Assembly: GCF_000720175.1 (NCBI RefSeq)
Contig: NZ_JOIX01000012.1
Coordinates: 62,001 to 126,000, forward strand
Reading direction: 5' to 3'
DNA length: 64,000 nt
From: Streptomyces sp. NRRL S-337
GTDB taxonomy: Bacteria > Actinomycetota > Actinomycetes > Streptomycetales > Streptomycetaceae
The notes beneath the pieces were generated by a model. It was given only the letters and a program-made list of their open reading frames with translations. It was not told the origin of the DNA and searched no databases. Positions 19,071-28,197 of this stretch are shown one piece after another. Position numbers and translations under genes: made by a program. Position 1 is the stretch's first letter; each line of letters begins with the position of its first letter.

Positions 19071-19109
19071 CGGGCAGTGGGCAGCAGACATTCAGATCGG
19101 AGACCTCAC

Positions 19110-20252
19110 ATGTCCCTCACCTTCCACTGGTTCCTTCCGACCAACGGCGACAGCCGCCATGTCGTCGGCGGCGGCCACGGCACCCCGGCCACCGCGTTCG
19201 GACGGGAGCGGCCGCCGACCGTGGCCTACCTGAGCCAGATCGCCCGCGCCGCCGAGGAGCTGGGGTTCGTTGGTGCGCTCACCCCCACCGGCGCCTGGTG
19301 CGAGGACGCGTGGCTGACCACGGCCATGGTCTCCCAGCACAGCGAGCGCCTGAAGTTCCTGGTCGCCTTCCGCCCCGGCTTCGTCTCGCCCACGCTGGCC
19401 GCGCAGATGGCCTCCACCTTCCAGCGGCAGACCGGAGGTCGGCTCCTGCTCAACGTCGTCACGGGCGGCGAGGGCCACGAGCAGCGCGCCTACGGCGACT
19501 TCCTCGACAAGGACGCCCGCTACCGCCGTACCGGCGAATTCCTCGACGCTGTACGCGAGTTGTGGAACGGAAAGACCGTCGACCTGGCGGGGGAGCACCT
19601 CCAACTCGAGGAGGCGAAGCTCGCCCGGGTACCCGACCCGGTGCCCGAGGTGTATTTCGGCGGCTCGTCCCCCGTGGCCGGGGAGGTCGCCGCACGGCAC
19701 GCCGACGTGTACCTCACCTGGGGTGAGCCGCCCGCCCAGGTCGCAGAGAAGATCGCCTGGATCCGGGCGCTGGCCGCGCAGGAGGGCCGCACCGTCCGCT
19801 TCGGTATCCGCCTGCACGTCATCACCCGCGACACCTCCGAACAGGCGTGGGCCGAAGCGGACCGCCTGCTGGCGGGCTTCGACCCGCAGACGGTGCAATC
19901 TGTACAGGCCGGACTGGCCCGCAGCGAGTCGGAGGGACAGCGGCGCATGCTCGCCTTGCACAGGGGGAGCCGGGAGAGCCTGGAGATCCACCCGAACCTC
20001 TGGGCCGGCATCGGCCTCGTGCGCGGTGGCGCGGGCACCGCGCTGGTTGGCAGCCACGACGAGATCGTCGAACGGATCCGCGAGTACCACGCCCTTGGCA
20101 TCGACGAGTTCGTGCTGTCCGGCTATCCGCACCTGGAGGAGGCGTACTGGTTCGGTGAGGGAGTGCTGCCACGGCTGGCCGCACAGGGCCTGTGGCACCA
20201 CCCGCACGACCCCCGGCCGGAGCAGGCAGCGCAGGTACCGTTCGCCAGCTGA
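19110..20252 (+). CDS. ssuD: SsuD-like alkanesulfonate monooxygenase
   Basis: 380 aa from ATG at 19110, preceded by CGGAGACC. TIM-barrel LLM oxidoreductase with FHWFLPTNGDSRHVVGGGHG at the start, RLLLNVVTGGEGHEQRAYGD in the middle, and the C-terminal GIDEFVLSGYPHLEEAYWFG that is hallmark SsuD/MsuD. It converts an alkanesulfonate to an aldehyde and sulfite using FMNH2 and O2. Placed last, it would process the methanesulfinate or methanesulfonate formed by the upstream steps and release sulfite for cysteine synthesis. Confidence 0.9.
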   Translation: MSLTFHWFLPTNGDSRHVVGGGHGTPATAFGRERPPTVAYLSQIARAAEELGFVGALTPTGAWCEDAWLTTAMVSQHSERLKFLVAFRPGFVSPTLAAQMASTFQRQTGGRLLLNVVTGGEGHEQRAYGDFLDKDARYRRTGEFLDAVRELWNGKTVDLAGEHLQLEEAKLARVPDPVPEVYFGGSSPVAGEVAARHADVYLTWGEPPAQVAEKIAWIRALAAQEGRTVRFGIRLHVITRDTSEQAWAEADRLLAGFDPQTVQSVQAGLARSESEGQRRMLALHRGSRESLEIHPNLWAGIGLVRGGAGTALVGSHDEIVERIREYHALGIDEFVLSGYPHLEEAYWFGEGVLPRLAAQGLWHHPHDPRPEQAAQVPFAS

Positions 20253-20536
20253 AACAACATCAGACGCCTACGCACTGAGCACCAGATGTGGAGTGTGGCC
20301 GACCACTGCCTGAGGATCCGGCCACGGCCCCATCGACGAGATCGCCTGGGTGATGGGGACTCCGTGCGGCGCCAAGTGTTGCCATCCGGCGCCAGCGAGA
20401 CCTCGGTGGGGTCGTCGACAGTGCGCTGCGGGTAGCCGTGGGCTGTCGATGGCCCGTTGCCTCGCGGCGTGCCGAGGGCAGTAGGGGACCGGCTCTCGAC
20501 AAGGGCAAGTCGGTGCAGTACGGCGATGTGCACGGC

Positions 20537-21556
20537 TCAGGTCCGTCCACTGTGCCAGCGGACGGCGACGGCACCGGCGAAGTCGCCCGGGTGGGCAAAT
20601 CCTCCGAGAACCACCAGGTCGCCGTCCTCGACCTGTCGGAAGCTGATCGCGCGGTCCAGGGTGATCGGGATCGCCGCGCCGAAGAGGTTTCCGTACTCGT
20701 CGAAGGTGTGCAGGTGGCGTTCGGCCGGCAGTTGCAGCGCTTCCCGCCAGTTCCGTAGAAAGGTGCGGTTGGGCTGGTTGGTGATGAGGGCGTCGATGTC
20801 GGTGGTTGCCACGCCGAGCCGCCGGCACAGGTCCTCGACCATTTCAGGGACGAGGCGGTTCCCGCGCGCCAGGACCTTGGCGACGCCGGCGTCGGTGAAC
20901 CCGATCCGCAGCTGGGACTCTCCCGGTTCCCAGTACTTGCGGCCGTCGTCGAGGGCTACGGTCATGTCCCCGGCGTACTCGGCGATGTGCCGGGTCGCCA
21001 CGTCGAGGACCGGCGCGTCGGAGGACGTCGTCACGTACCCCACACCGCATCCGTCGCCCGGGATCGCGGCCTGGGCGAGCCGGCGCACCTGGGACTGGGT
21101 GAACCACTGACCCGCGGCGCTTTGGGCATTGCAGATCAGGGCGCTCCTCGCGTCGGTGGTGGCGAGGATCTGCCGGGCCAGTTTCAGCATGTACACGAAG
21201 GAGGCGCAGCCCGCGTTGGCCACGTCGACGAGCCACTCCGGGTTCAGGCCCAGCCGGCGCGCCACTTCGGTGCCTGCGCCCACGAACGGCAGGTCCGGCA
21301 ACTGGCTGTGCACCAACAGCACGTCGACGCCCCGGATCTCGTCCCTGCCGTGTCGTTCGATCAGAGGCTGTACGGCGCGTTCGACCATGTCCGCGTTGGT
21401 CTCGTCGGCAGCCACGTGGTGCCGTAATGGCGGGACCCTGAACATCGGGTGGTCGCGCAGTTTGTCCTCGGCCCCGGGATGCTCGGTGTAGAACTCCGCG
21501 GGAACCGGCTCGCCGGGGAGGTAGCTCGCGACGTCGGTGAGGCTGACCGTCGTCAC
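20537..21556 (-). CDS. KAS III (FabH)-like acyltransferase with altered active site
   Basis: 339 aa thiolase-fold protein. The nucleophilic cysteine is in DVANAGCASFVY near residue 113. The position of the catalytic histidine, normally HQAN, reads TNQPN near residue 259, so His is replaced by Asn. The second conserved Asn is kept in YGNLFGAAIPI. Such replacements occur in KAS III relatives that transfer acyl groups to O or N acceptors instead of doing decarboxylative condensation. Start ATG overlaps by 4 bp the stop of the SRPBCC frame, forming an operon with it and the ThDP enzyme. Intact as far as I can see. Confidence 0.85.
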   Translation of the reverse strand: MTTVSLTDVASYLPGEPVPAEFYTEHPGAEDKLRDHPMFRVPPLRHHVAADETNADMVERAVQPLIERHGRDEIRGVDVLLVHSQLPDLPFVGAGTEVARRLGLNPEWLVDVANAGCASFVYMLKLARQILATTDARSALICNAQSAAGQWFTQSQVRRLAQAAIPGDGCGVGYVTTSSDAPVLDVATRHIAEYAGDMTVALDDGRKYWEPGESQLRIGFTDAGVAKVLARGNRLVPEMVEDLCRRLGVATTDIDALITNQPNRTFLRNWREALQLPAERHLHTFDEYGNLFGAAIPITLDRAISFRQVEDGDLVVLGGFAHPGDFAGAVAVRWHSGRT

Positions 21557-22204
21557 CGCGCCGCCGCCCTCGACGGCGCCGCGCTGACCGGCAGGCCGTT
21601 GCGGTGGCGGTGTTCCAGGATCGCCTTGAGGTTGTGCATCTCCACGGTGTGCCCCGCGTAGAAGAGGTCCCAGTAGTCGCCCACCCAGGGCCGGTCCGGG
21701 CGGGGCGCCCTCTCGGGATGGGGTTGGCGTCGTAGTAGGGGTGCCGGCAATTGGTCCATGTGATCACCGAACCCGGCCTGTCCAGCACCAGCTGCGCCGG
21801 GACGACGCGCATCAGGTAGATCATCCACAGCTTCTCGCCCTGGTCCCAGGAGCAGTGGTAGTCCACGGTCATGGCGTCGGGGTTGGCGACCACCTCGCAG
21901 TAGATCCTGGTGTCGTCCTCCAGCCGGTCGAGGCCGACCCACAGCCCCAGTGTGCCGGAGGGCGCGAAGTCCCGCAGGCTGCAGGTCCATTCCTCCAGGT
22001 GGTGCCCCTGGCGCAGGTAGTCGTAGGCCGCCTCCGGGGGCAGTCGACGTACTCGTGGAGGGTGCAGTACTGCCCGTAGACCTGATGGTGGGGGTAGACG
22101 GCGTCGGTGAGCTCCATGCAGTGGGCGGTCAGTTCCTCCTTGCCGGCGTTCTCGATCCGGAGCAGGCCGGGGATGTCAGCCAATCTGGACGACTCCTCGT
22201 TCAT
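21553..22204 (-). pseudogene. SRPBCC/polyketide cyclase-like protein, two frame breaks
   Basis: Read from ATG at 22204 (MNEESSRLADIPG) the protein breaks at a run of five G at 22036-22040, continues in a second frame (YDYLRQGHHLEEWTCSLRDF), and breaks again at four G at 21720-21723 to a third frame ending at 21553 (VGDYWDLFYAGHTVEMHN). Adding one G at each run restores one protein of about 217 aa with the profile of a START/SRPBCC domain. Both losses being single bases in homopolymers, they may be sequencing errors. The function, possibly ligand binding or cyclisation in the pathway of its operon partners, is inferred. Confidence 0.65.
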
Positions 22205-23757
22205 CCGAAGTCTGCTTTTTCGTCGTGTCGTTGGGGTGCGTGGTGACGCCGGCGCTGTCGGTGCGGGCCGGGAAGGGGAGGAACGGCGGGATCTCCCGTG
22301 GGTCGCAGTCCACCGCGACGAACGCGGGGCCGCTGCCCGCATTTCCGCGCAGCAGTGCCGCGCGCAGCTGCGCCACGTCGCCGGCCCCCGTGGCGTCGAG
22401 GGAGGGGAAGGCGGCGGCCACTCCGGCGGCGAGGTCGGTCCGGGCGAACGAGTCGTCGGTGCGGACACCGCCCTGGAAGAACTCCTCGCGCAACGCGCAC
22501 ATGGCGTGGGCGTTGTTGTTGAAGATCACGAAGGTCACTGGTGCCGCGTACTCCACGGCGGTGTGCACTTCCATCCCGTGCATGAAGAAGGCCCCGTCCC
22601 CGGCGAGGACGTAGGTGCGTCGGCCGGTGGCGAGCGCGGCACCGATGCCGGCACCGAAGGTGTAGCCCATGCCGCCCATGCCGACGGCCACCACGAAGCG
22701 GCCGCGGCGCGGTGCCGGCAGCAGGTGGACGGCGCTGGCCCCCGCGTTGCCGGCGTCCACGAAGACGTGTGCGTCCTGGGGGAGAGCCGCCTCCACCGCG
22801 CCCACCGCCTGACGGTGGGGGAGGGTCCGCCCGAGGGCATGGGGAGGCGGGCTCGGCGCGGGGGCGGGACGAGGGCCGGCGTGCCGGGGAAAGGGACGGG
22901 GGAAGGCCGGCAGGCGGGCGGTCACCGCGAGCAGCGCCTCCCGCAGGTCCCCGCCCAGCGCGGTGCCTGCCACGAAGGGCGGTTCCGGACCGATGCAGAG
23001 GACATCGGTCGCGGCCAGGGCCCGGTCCAGGCTGCCGCGTGCCAGCAGCGGCAGGCGGGTACCGACCAGCAGGCACACGTCGGCCCGTCGCAGGCAGTCT
23101 TCGACGTTGTCGTGGCCCATCACCCCGGCCACGCCTGCGAAGCGGGGATCGCGGTTGTCGAAGACGTCCTTGGCGTCCGGGGTCCCCGCGGCCGGGCACC
23201 CGGATCCGTGCCTGCTGCACGTCCTTGGGCAGCAAGAGTACGGCTGGCCCGCGTGGATTCGCCCGAGCCGCCGCCACTGCCTGGGGCAGCAACTCCATGA
23301 GCGAGTCCGCGTCGTCCACCCGGGCGCAGAACCGGGAGATGGGGGCGAAAACCTCCCGGGCGTCGAAGGAGCCCGCCTTGCCGCTGGAGTCCTGGAACGC
23401 CCCGTGGCCTTCCTGGCCGGTCGGCGGCTGACCCACCAGGGCCAGCACCGGCACCCGCGAGGCATGGGCCTCCGCCAGGCCCGGTACGAGATTCACCCCA
23501 CCGCCCGAGGTGGCGGCGACGACGCCGAGGCGCCCGGTGGTGCGTGCGTACCCGTCGGCCATGGTGACGGCGGAGGACTCGTGCTTGGCGACGATGCCGC
23601 GGACGGCGCCGCTGCGGTGCACGGCGTCGTACAGGTCCTCGATGTTCGCGCCGCCGACGCCGAATACGTGGGAGACGCCGGCCCCGGCGAGTTCCGCGAC
23701 CAGATGGTCGACCAGGCGTGCCGTTTCCGCGTCGCGCAGGTGGGAGGTCGTGCCGGA
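22176..23757 (-). pseudogene. Thiamine diphosphate-dependent enzyme, truncated and frameshifted
   Basis: Acetolactate synthase/benzoylformate decarboxylase fold. The N-terminal domain has the catalytic glutamate in KHESSAVTMADGYARTTGR. The C-terminal domain has the Mg-ThDP motif running from LAGDGAFFMHGMEVHT to VIFNNNAHAMC. The frame changes near 23190-23200 (one extra C or two missing bases). There is no acceptable start codon: the frame runs out at about 23757, where an IS630 fragment begins, so insertion probably removed the first residues and the promoter. It overlaps the SRPBCC gene by 29 bp at its 3' end. Expected chemistry is decarboxylation of a 2-oxoacid and carboligation to an acyloin. 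Confidence 0.75.
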
Positions 23758-23762
23758 CCCCA

Positions 23763-24216
23763 GGCCAGGCGGCCCGCCAGGAGTTCGAGTACATCCGCCA
23801 CGGCACCGCATCCCTCATGGCCGCGCTCGACGTGAGCACCGGCGAAGTCTTCACCGAGGTGATCGCCCGCAACAACGCGGTGACCTTCACCGGCTTCCTC
23901 GACCGGATCGACACGCTCATCCCCGACGGCACCGACATCCACGGCGTCCTGGACAACGGCTCTTCCCACACCGCCAAGCACACCAAGGCGTGGTTCGAGG
24001 CCCACCCACGCTGGACGCTTCACCCCGCCCCACGCCTCGTGGCTCAACCAGGGGGAACTGGTCTTCTCCGCCCTGACCCGCAGCGTCCTGCGGCACGGCG
24101 ACTTCGCCAGCCGCCAGGACCTCATCGACAAGCTGGACAGCTGCATCATCAACCGCAACGAAACCGCGAAACCCTTCCGCTGGACCTACGACGGCACCCC
24201 GCTCAAGGCCGCCTGA
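23763..24216 (+). pseudogene. IS630 family transposase fragment
   Basis: Only the C-terminal half of the DDE domain is left: FEYIRHGTASLMAALDVSTG, VLDNGSSHTAKHTKAWFEAH with the second Asp, then after a frame break near 24030 HASWLNQGELVFSALTRSV with the final acidic residue, stopping at 24216. The 5' half is missing, and the fragment abuts the ThDP gene. It is similar in type to, but not the same as, the IS630 copy at 30.5 kb. Confidence 0.85.
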
Positions 24217-24249
24217 TCGATACTCCTCCACGGAGTTCCCGGCGCAGCA

Positions 24250-24735
24250 TTAGCGCCGCGCCCGAGTGCCGAGGGCAGCGAGGCCGAACAGCACACCGCC
24301 CGCCAGGAACCACGGCTCGTACAGGAAGGTGGCGAAGCGCTCAAGGTCGGTCAGTTCGTCGGCCGCCCGGGCGCCGACCGCGAGGGCGGCCCAGTCCAGC
24401 ACCGAGGGTAGGGCGTGCACCACCAGCAGGGCGGTGGTGCCCCAGGCGGTCGTCCGCAGGAGCCGACGCGGGATCAGGGCGCCCCACGGCCGGATCAGGG
24501 CCAGCGCCAGGACGGTGGCGACCAGGGAGAGCGGGATGGCGACCACGTCGATGATCAGCAGCGGCAAGTTGTCGCCCAGCGACAGCCCGCCCGGGAGGCC
24601 GGTCCGGCCGCCGAGCAGCCAGTACAGGTGGACCAGGGCGAACGCCAGACCCCAGGCGGTGGCGCCGTAGGAGCCTGCCGTAGCCCACCAGGAGTTGGCG
24701 TTCCGGTAGGAGATGTACTGAGTGGTGGTTGCCAT
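24250..24735 (-). CDS. DUF3995 membrane protein
   Basis: 161 aa from ATG at 24735. Four hydrophobic helices. The pattern ATAWGLAFALVHLYWLLGG at the start and PRRLLRTTAWGTTALLVVH in the middle is typical of DUF3995 proteins. Function unknown. Transcribed alone toward the IS fragment. Confidence 0.75.
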   Translation of the reverse strand: MATTTQYISYRNANSWWATAGSYGATAWGLAFALVHLYWLLGGRTGLPGGLSLGDNLPLLIIDVVAIPLSLVATVLALALIRPWGALIPRRLLRTTAWGTTALLVVHALPSVLDWAALAVGARAADELTDLERFATFLYEPWFLAGGVLFGLAALGTRARR

Positions 24736-24825
24736 GCGGACCACGATGCCCGTAGCAGGATGGCCCCGGCATCGTCCGGGCGGACCATCCGCCTCCCTCC
24801 CCAGGGGGAAGCCGAGGTCGACCCA

Positions 24826-25020
24826 GGAATTGCGGGGACATGAATTACACCTGCGTGCCCTTGGAGGAAGGACCCTGCGATCTCTCCAGGCGGCACGGCA
24901 AACATGCAGGTCAGGAGGACTTTTGGCGCCCCTTCGATCATGCGCAGGTGTGGGGGAGTGAAAGCGGGTCTGGCAGGATCGATGCTGACCCAATGCTGAC
25001 TTTCCTGACGCTGTGTCAGC
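24826..25020 (+). repeat. Noncoding repeat, copy 1 of 2
   Basis: About 195 bp closely related to 48088-48290. Shared blocks are GGGGACATG-ATTACACCTGC, GCAGGTCAG, CCCTTCGATCATG and TCTGGCAGG, and the end carries the tandem GATGCTGAC/AATGCTGAC (24981-25000) followed by TTTC. ACCTGC near the start and GCAGGT further on are inverted with respect to each other. Differences between copies include indels that do not keep a reading frame, so it is not coding. The tandem 8-mers look like arm-type sites of a tyrosine integrase. Confidence 0.7.
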
Positions 25021-25250
25021 TACTGAAGCGGGGTGGCGGATGGGCCTCAGGGGGCAGGATTGCGCTGCGGGATTCCGACTCGCTCGCTCTCTGGAGGTAT
25101 GTGCCAGCGCACCCCCTATGCGGAACATGTGTTCGACGCGGATGATGAGTGGATCGCGTGCCAGTTCGGTACGCCGCTCGTTACACAGACCGGCCGAGGC
25201 GCACACTGACCGCGAGCTGAGGCTTTCGCCTCACGGCAGGAGGGGCAGCA

Positions 25251-25325
25251 ATGGGTGATCGCAGTTCGATCGAATGGACAGAGGCCACGTGGAATCCCAC
25301 GACGGGGTGCGATCGGATATCGCCA
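25251..25325 (+). pseudogene. Start of a phage Gp37/Gp68 (DUF5131) gene
   Basis: ATG at 25251 with a strong GGAGGGG six bases upstream opens with [18 protein letters not shown] and RISPG, the unmistakable beginning of the DUF5131/Gp37-Gp68 family. The next residues should contain the CDNCYA cysteine motif of this SplB-like group. Instead the sequence passes into a penicillin-binding protein gene at about 25325. Only the first 28 or so codons remain. Confidence 0.8.
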
Positions 25326-26493
25326 GGCCGGAAGCACCGCCCATCAAGGCCGTAGACCGCAACGGTGCCGCGCTGACCGAGAAGGAACACCCGGCGCTGC
25401 GCGACGTGTTCTCCAGCCTGCGCGAGCGGTACGGGGACAAGGCCGGCGGCGCAGCGGGCGTGGAGCTGTGGATCGCGCGCGCCAACAAGACCGACGCCGA
25501 TTCGGGCTCGGGTACGCCAGTCGACGGCAAGGACCCCGAGCGCCTTGACGAGACCCTCAAGGTGCTCTCCAAAGGCACGCCCGGCACGCTCCGTACGACA
25601 CTCGACTCAAACCTCCAGGCGGTCACCGAGGAGGCGGTGGGCAAGCGCGCGAAAGCCGCGGCGGTCGTGCTCGACCCCGCCACGGGCGAGATCCTCGCTG
25701 CCGCCAACTCCCCTGCCGACGGATTCAACATGGCCTTCCAAGGCTCCTTCGCCCCCGGCTCCACGATGAAGGTCATCTCGGCGGCGCTGCTGATCGACAA
25801 GGGTCTCGCGGCCTACGGCGAGCCGCACCCTGCCCCAAGTACGTGACATACGGCGGCTGGAAGTTCCAGAACGACGACAAGTTCGAGATCAAGAACGGCA
25901 CCTTCGAGCAAGGCTTCGCCCGCTCCTGCAATACCGCCTTCATCAGCCAGGCCGAGAAGCTCGACGACGACGAGCTGACCAAGGAGGCGCGGGACGTCTT
26001 CGGGATCGGGTTGACCTGCTGGGGCGCCGGAGTGCCGAGTTTCGACGGTGCGGTGCCGACGCAGACCGGCGCCCCGAAGGCTGCCTCGCTGATCGGCCAG
26101 GGCGGAGTTCGGATGAACCCGCTCACCATGGCGTCGGTGGCGGCCACCGTCCGTTCGGGGGCCTTCCACCAGCCGTACATCGTCGACCCGTCGGTCGACA
26201 ACCGGCAGCTCGCCGAGTCGTCCCGCCCGCTGTCCGCGGACACCGCGAAGCAGCTGCGGTCCCTGATGCGGCTGACCGCGACCTCGGGCACCGCGGCCGA
26301 GGCGATGGCGGGGCTCGACGGGGAGATCGGTGCGGAGACCGGATCGGCGGAGGTCGACGGGCAGAAGAAGCCCAACGGCTGGTTCACCGCCTACCGGAAC
26401 GACCTGGCCGCGGCAGCGGTCGTCCCCGCGGGCGGGCACGGCGGATTTTCGGCGGGCCCGATCGTCGCGCAGATCCTGCGCTCGGCGGACTGA
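25326..26493 (+). pseudogene. Penicillin-binding transpeptidase, 5'-deleted and frameshifted
   Basis: The transpeptidase domain is recognisable: SxxK box in APGSTMKVISAALLIDKG, SxN box in ARSCNTAFISQAEKL, and the third box. The N-terminal anchor and most of the dimerisation domain are gone, and a frame break near 25831 (one base missing in HP-CPKYV) separates the SxxK and SxN parts. The third box, normally KTG, reads ETG (GAETGSAEVDG), an independent reason to think it dead. The expected role was peptidoglycan cross-linking outside the membrane. Confidence 0.8.
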
Positions 26494-26529
26494 GCGTGCG
26501 GTAGGTGGCTTTATCGAGCAGTAGTGACG

Positions 26530-26730
26530 TCACTTGTCGATGGGTTTGAGTTCGGGAGGCACCGGTTCTGTTGCCAGGGCGGCTCGGTATGCCCTTGGCG
26601 AAAGGTCCTGGTCATGCCGCAGATGTAGCGACATCCTTGCCCGTACGCCGCTGTCCGCCGCCGCAGCCCAACCGCTGCGGCGGCGGAACGCTTGCAGCAT
26701 GTACCGAGACCAGGAAAGCCGGGTAGTCAA
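26530..26730 (-). other. Short open frame, possibly AraC-tail debris
   Basis: 66 codons on the minus strand between the PBP remnant and the lipoprotein. The segment LSPRAYRAALATEP faintly resembles the end of an AraC DNA-binding domain, but the rest does not. I would not call it a gene. Confidence 0.2.
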
Positions 26731-27149
26731 TGAGGGGTCGTTTCACGACCATGCTGGTGGCCAACGCCGCGGTGCTGTGCCTGGTCTCGGCCTGTGGCGA
26801 TTTTGATGAAGATGATTCGGGGCCTTTCCGCCCGCAACGGGTCATCGGGCACTGGAAGGGTGACTGCGGGTCGACGCTGGACGTGGGCAAGGACGGCACG
26901 TTCCGTTTCGCGGACTTCCCGGTCGAGATCCCGCTTGGCAGATCCGAGCCAGTGCGGGTGACCGGCAGGGGAAAGTGGTCCATCGAGAACGAGGGGTACT
27001 TGTCTCCGTCGTTCGAGCTCGAACACAAAAAGCAGTTTTACGGTCTGGAGTTCGTGCGCGTTCATGGAGCTCCGGCTCTGAGGCGCCTGGTCGATGTCGA
27101 CGTAGAGGTTGACTGCCTTTTCCGCAGGACGGACGTTCCTGCCGAATAG
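26730..27149 (+). CDS. Small lipoprotein, unknown function
   Basis: 139 aa from ATG at 26730 with AGGAAAG upstream. A lipoprotein signal peptide ends at a lipobox (LVSAC, Cys22), so it is attached to the outer face of the membrane. The mature part starts with an acidic linker and has a lipocalin-like alternation (VIGHWKGDCGSTLDVGKDGTFRF). Two further cysteines could form a disulfide. No family assigned. Confidence 0.75.
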   Translation: MRGRFTTMLVANAAVLCLVSACGDFDEDDSGPFRPQRVIGHWKGDCGSTLDVGKDGTFRFADFPVEIPLGRSEPVRVTGRGKWSIENEGYLSPSFELEHKKQFYGLEFVRVHGAPALRRLVDVDVEVDCLFRRTDVPAE

Positions 27150-27607
27150 CCGTGCCCAGAGCCAGCTGTCCTACGCTGGAGAACCTTCGGCAGAAACGAG
27201 CGAGGAATCGAGTATCTCCTCGGCTGTCGTGGTCGAGATGAGTAGCTTGGAGTCTTCGTAAGATCTCCCGTCCGCCATTCGCAGCCACGACAGTGCCGTC
27301 ATTTCCCCTCAACATTCACGAGCCGGTTGATCACCGACTGCCTCCGGAAGGCGTCGAGACACGCCGTTCATAGAGATGTACGAAGCCAGGTAGGCGAGCC
27401 AGGGAGCTCACAGCTCTACGAGACGTCGCGGCAACGTCGACCTGCCATCCCGGGTCTGCCTTCACAGTCGCGGTTGAACAAGCAGCACCGGTGCCGGACG
27501 GGGCAACGGGTCGGTCAGAGCCCGCTTACGGGAACCCGTCGGGTCTCGATCGCCCTCAAGCGGGGACTAGGGTGCTGGTGCGAGCAAGATGGGAAGGGTC
27601 GAATTCC
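27150..27607. other. Intergenic region, no gene seen
   Basis: About 460 bp between the lipoprotein and the HicB-like gene. No frame with protein-like composition and no clear hairpin. The last 20 bp hold the GGGAAGG ribosome-binding site for the GTG start at 27608. Confidence 0.5.
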
Positions 27608-27985
27608 GTGAACAGGCGTTACGAAGCCCACCTGCGCCAGGCTGGGCGGTGGTGGAACGTCGACATTCCTGAACTGGCTCTCTACAGCCAGGGGCGCACT
27701 CTGGGGGAGGCCGAAGCTCGCGCCCGCGACATCATTGCAGGGGCGCTCCAGGTGCCGGCTGATGACATCCGTGTGGATCTGGTCATCCCGGAGGCAGCAG
27801 GCCCATTGCAGCGCGTCCGACAGGCTCGCGCCGAACTGATGTCGGCCATCGCCGCAGAGCAGCAAGCATTGGCCGAAGCCGTCCATGTTCTCGTCACGCA
27901 GCTCGGTCTGAGCCAGCGGGACGCGAGCCGGATGCTGGGCATCCCGCAGGAGCACGTCTCTCAAATCGTTGGCGGCCAACTCTGA
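27608..27985 (+). CDS. HicB-like antitoxin-type protein with HTH
   Basis: 125 aa from GTG at 27608. The N-terminal half is a HicB partial RNase H fold (YEAHLRQAGRWWNVDIPELA then LGEAEARARDIIAGAL). The C-terminal half carries a helix-turn-helix (LGLSQRDASRMLGIPQEHVSQ). HicB proteins neutralise HicA RNases and repress their own operon. No HicA (about 60 aa, double-stranded RNA-binding fold) is found on either side, so this is an orphan regulator or a remnant of a pair. Confidence 0.8.
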   Translation: MNRRYEAHLRQAGRWWNVDIPELALYSQGRTLGEAEARARDIIAGALQVPADDIRVDLVIPEAAGPLQRVRQARAELMSAIAAEQQALAEAVHVLVTQLGLSQRDASRMLGIPQEHVSQIVGGQL

Positions 27986-28197
27986 CCTGATGCGGCGCGG
28001 CTCTGCAGGCACGATCGCGGTGCTCCCGGGACCAAGCAGCCACATCTCGGCGATGCACCGACCGCGGAAAACGAACCTGACGCTACCTTTTGGGGCCTCT
28101 GCGCCCCTTCCGCCGCCCGGAATGTCACATGCTGTCCGGCGCTCGCGGAGTGTCTCCGCCTGCACTCGCTGCACCAGCGTCCAGCAACAGGCTTTGG

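Noticed and set aside
17682..19091. 469-codon open frame on the minus strand
   Set aside because: Shadow of the SfnB-like gene; composition rich in Gly, Val and Glu and no motif.
23718..24554. Single protein starting inside the ThDP gene and running through the IS630 fragment
   Set aside because: Only the middle part is transposase-like; the beginning is antisense to the ThDP gene and the end antisense to the DUF3995 gene.
24841..25145. Small gene inside the 200-bp repeat (ATG-AAT-TAC-ACC-TGC)
   Set aside because: The second copy of the repeat has indels that break the frame, so the shared constraint is not at the protein level.
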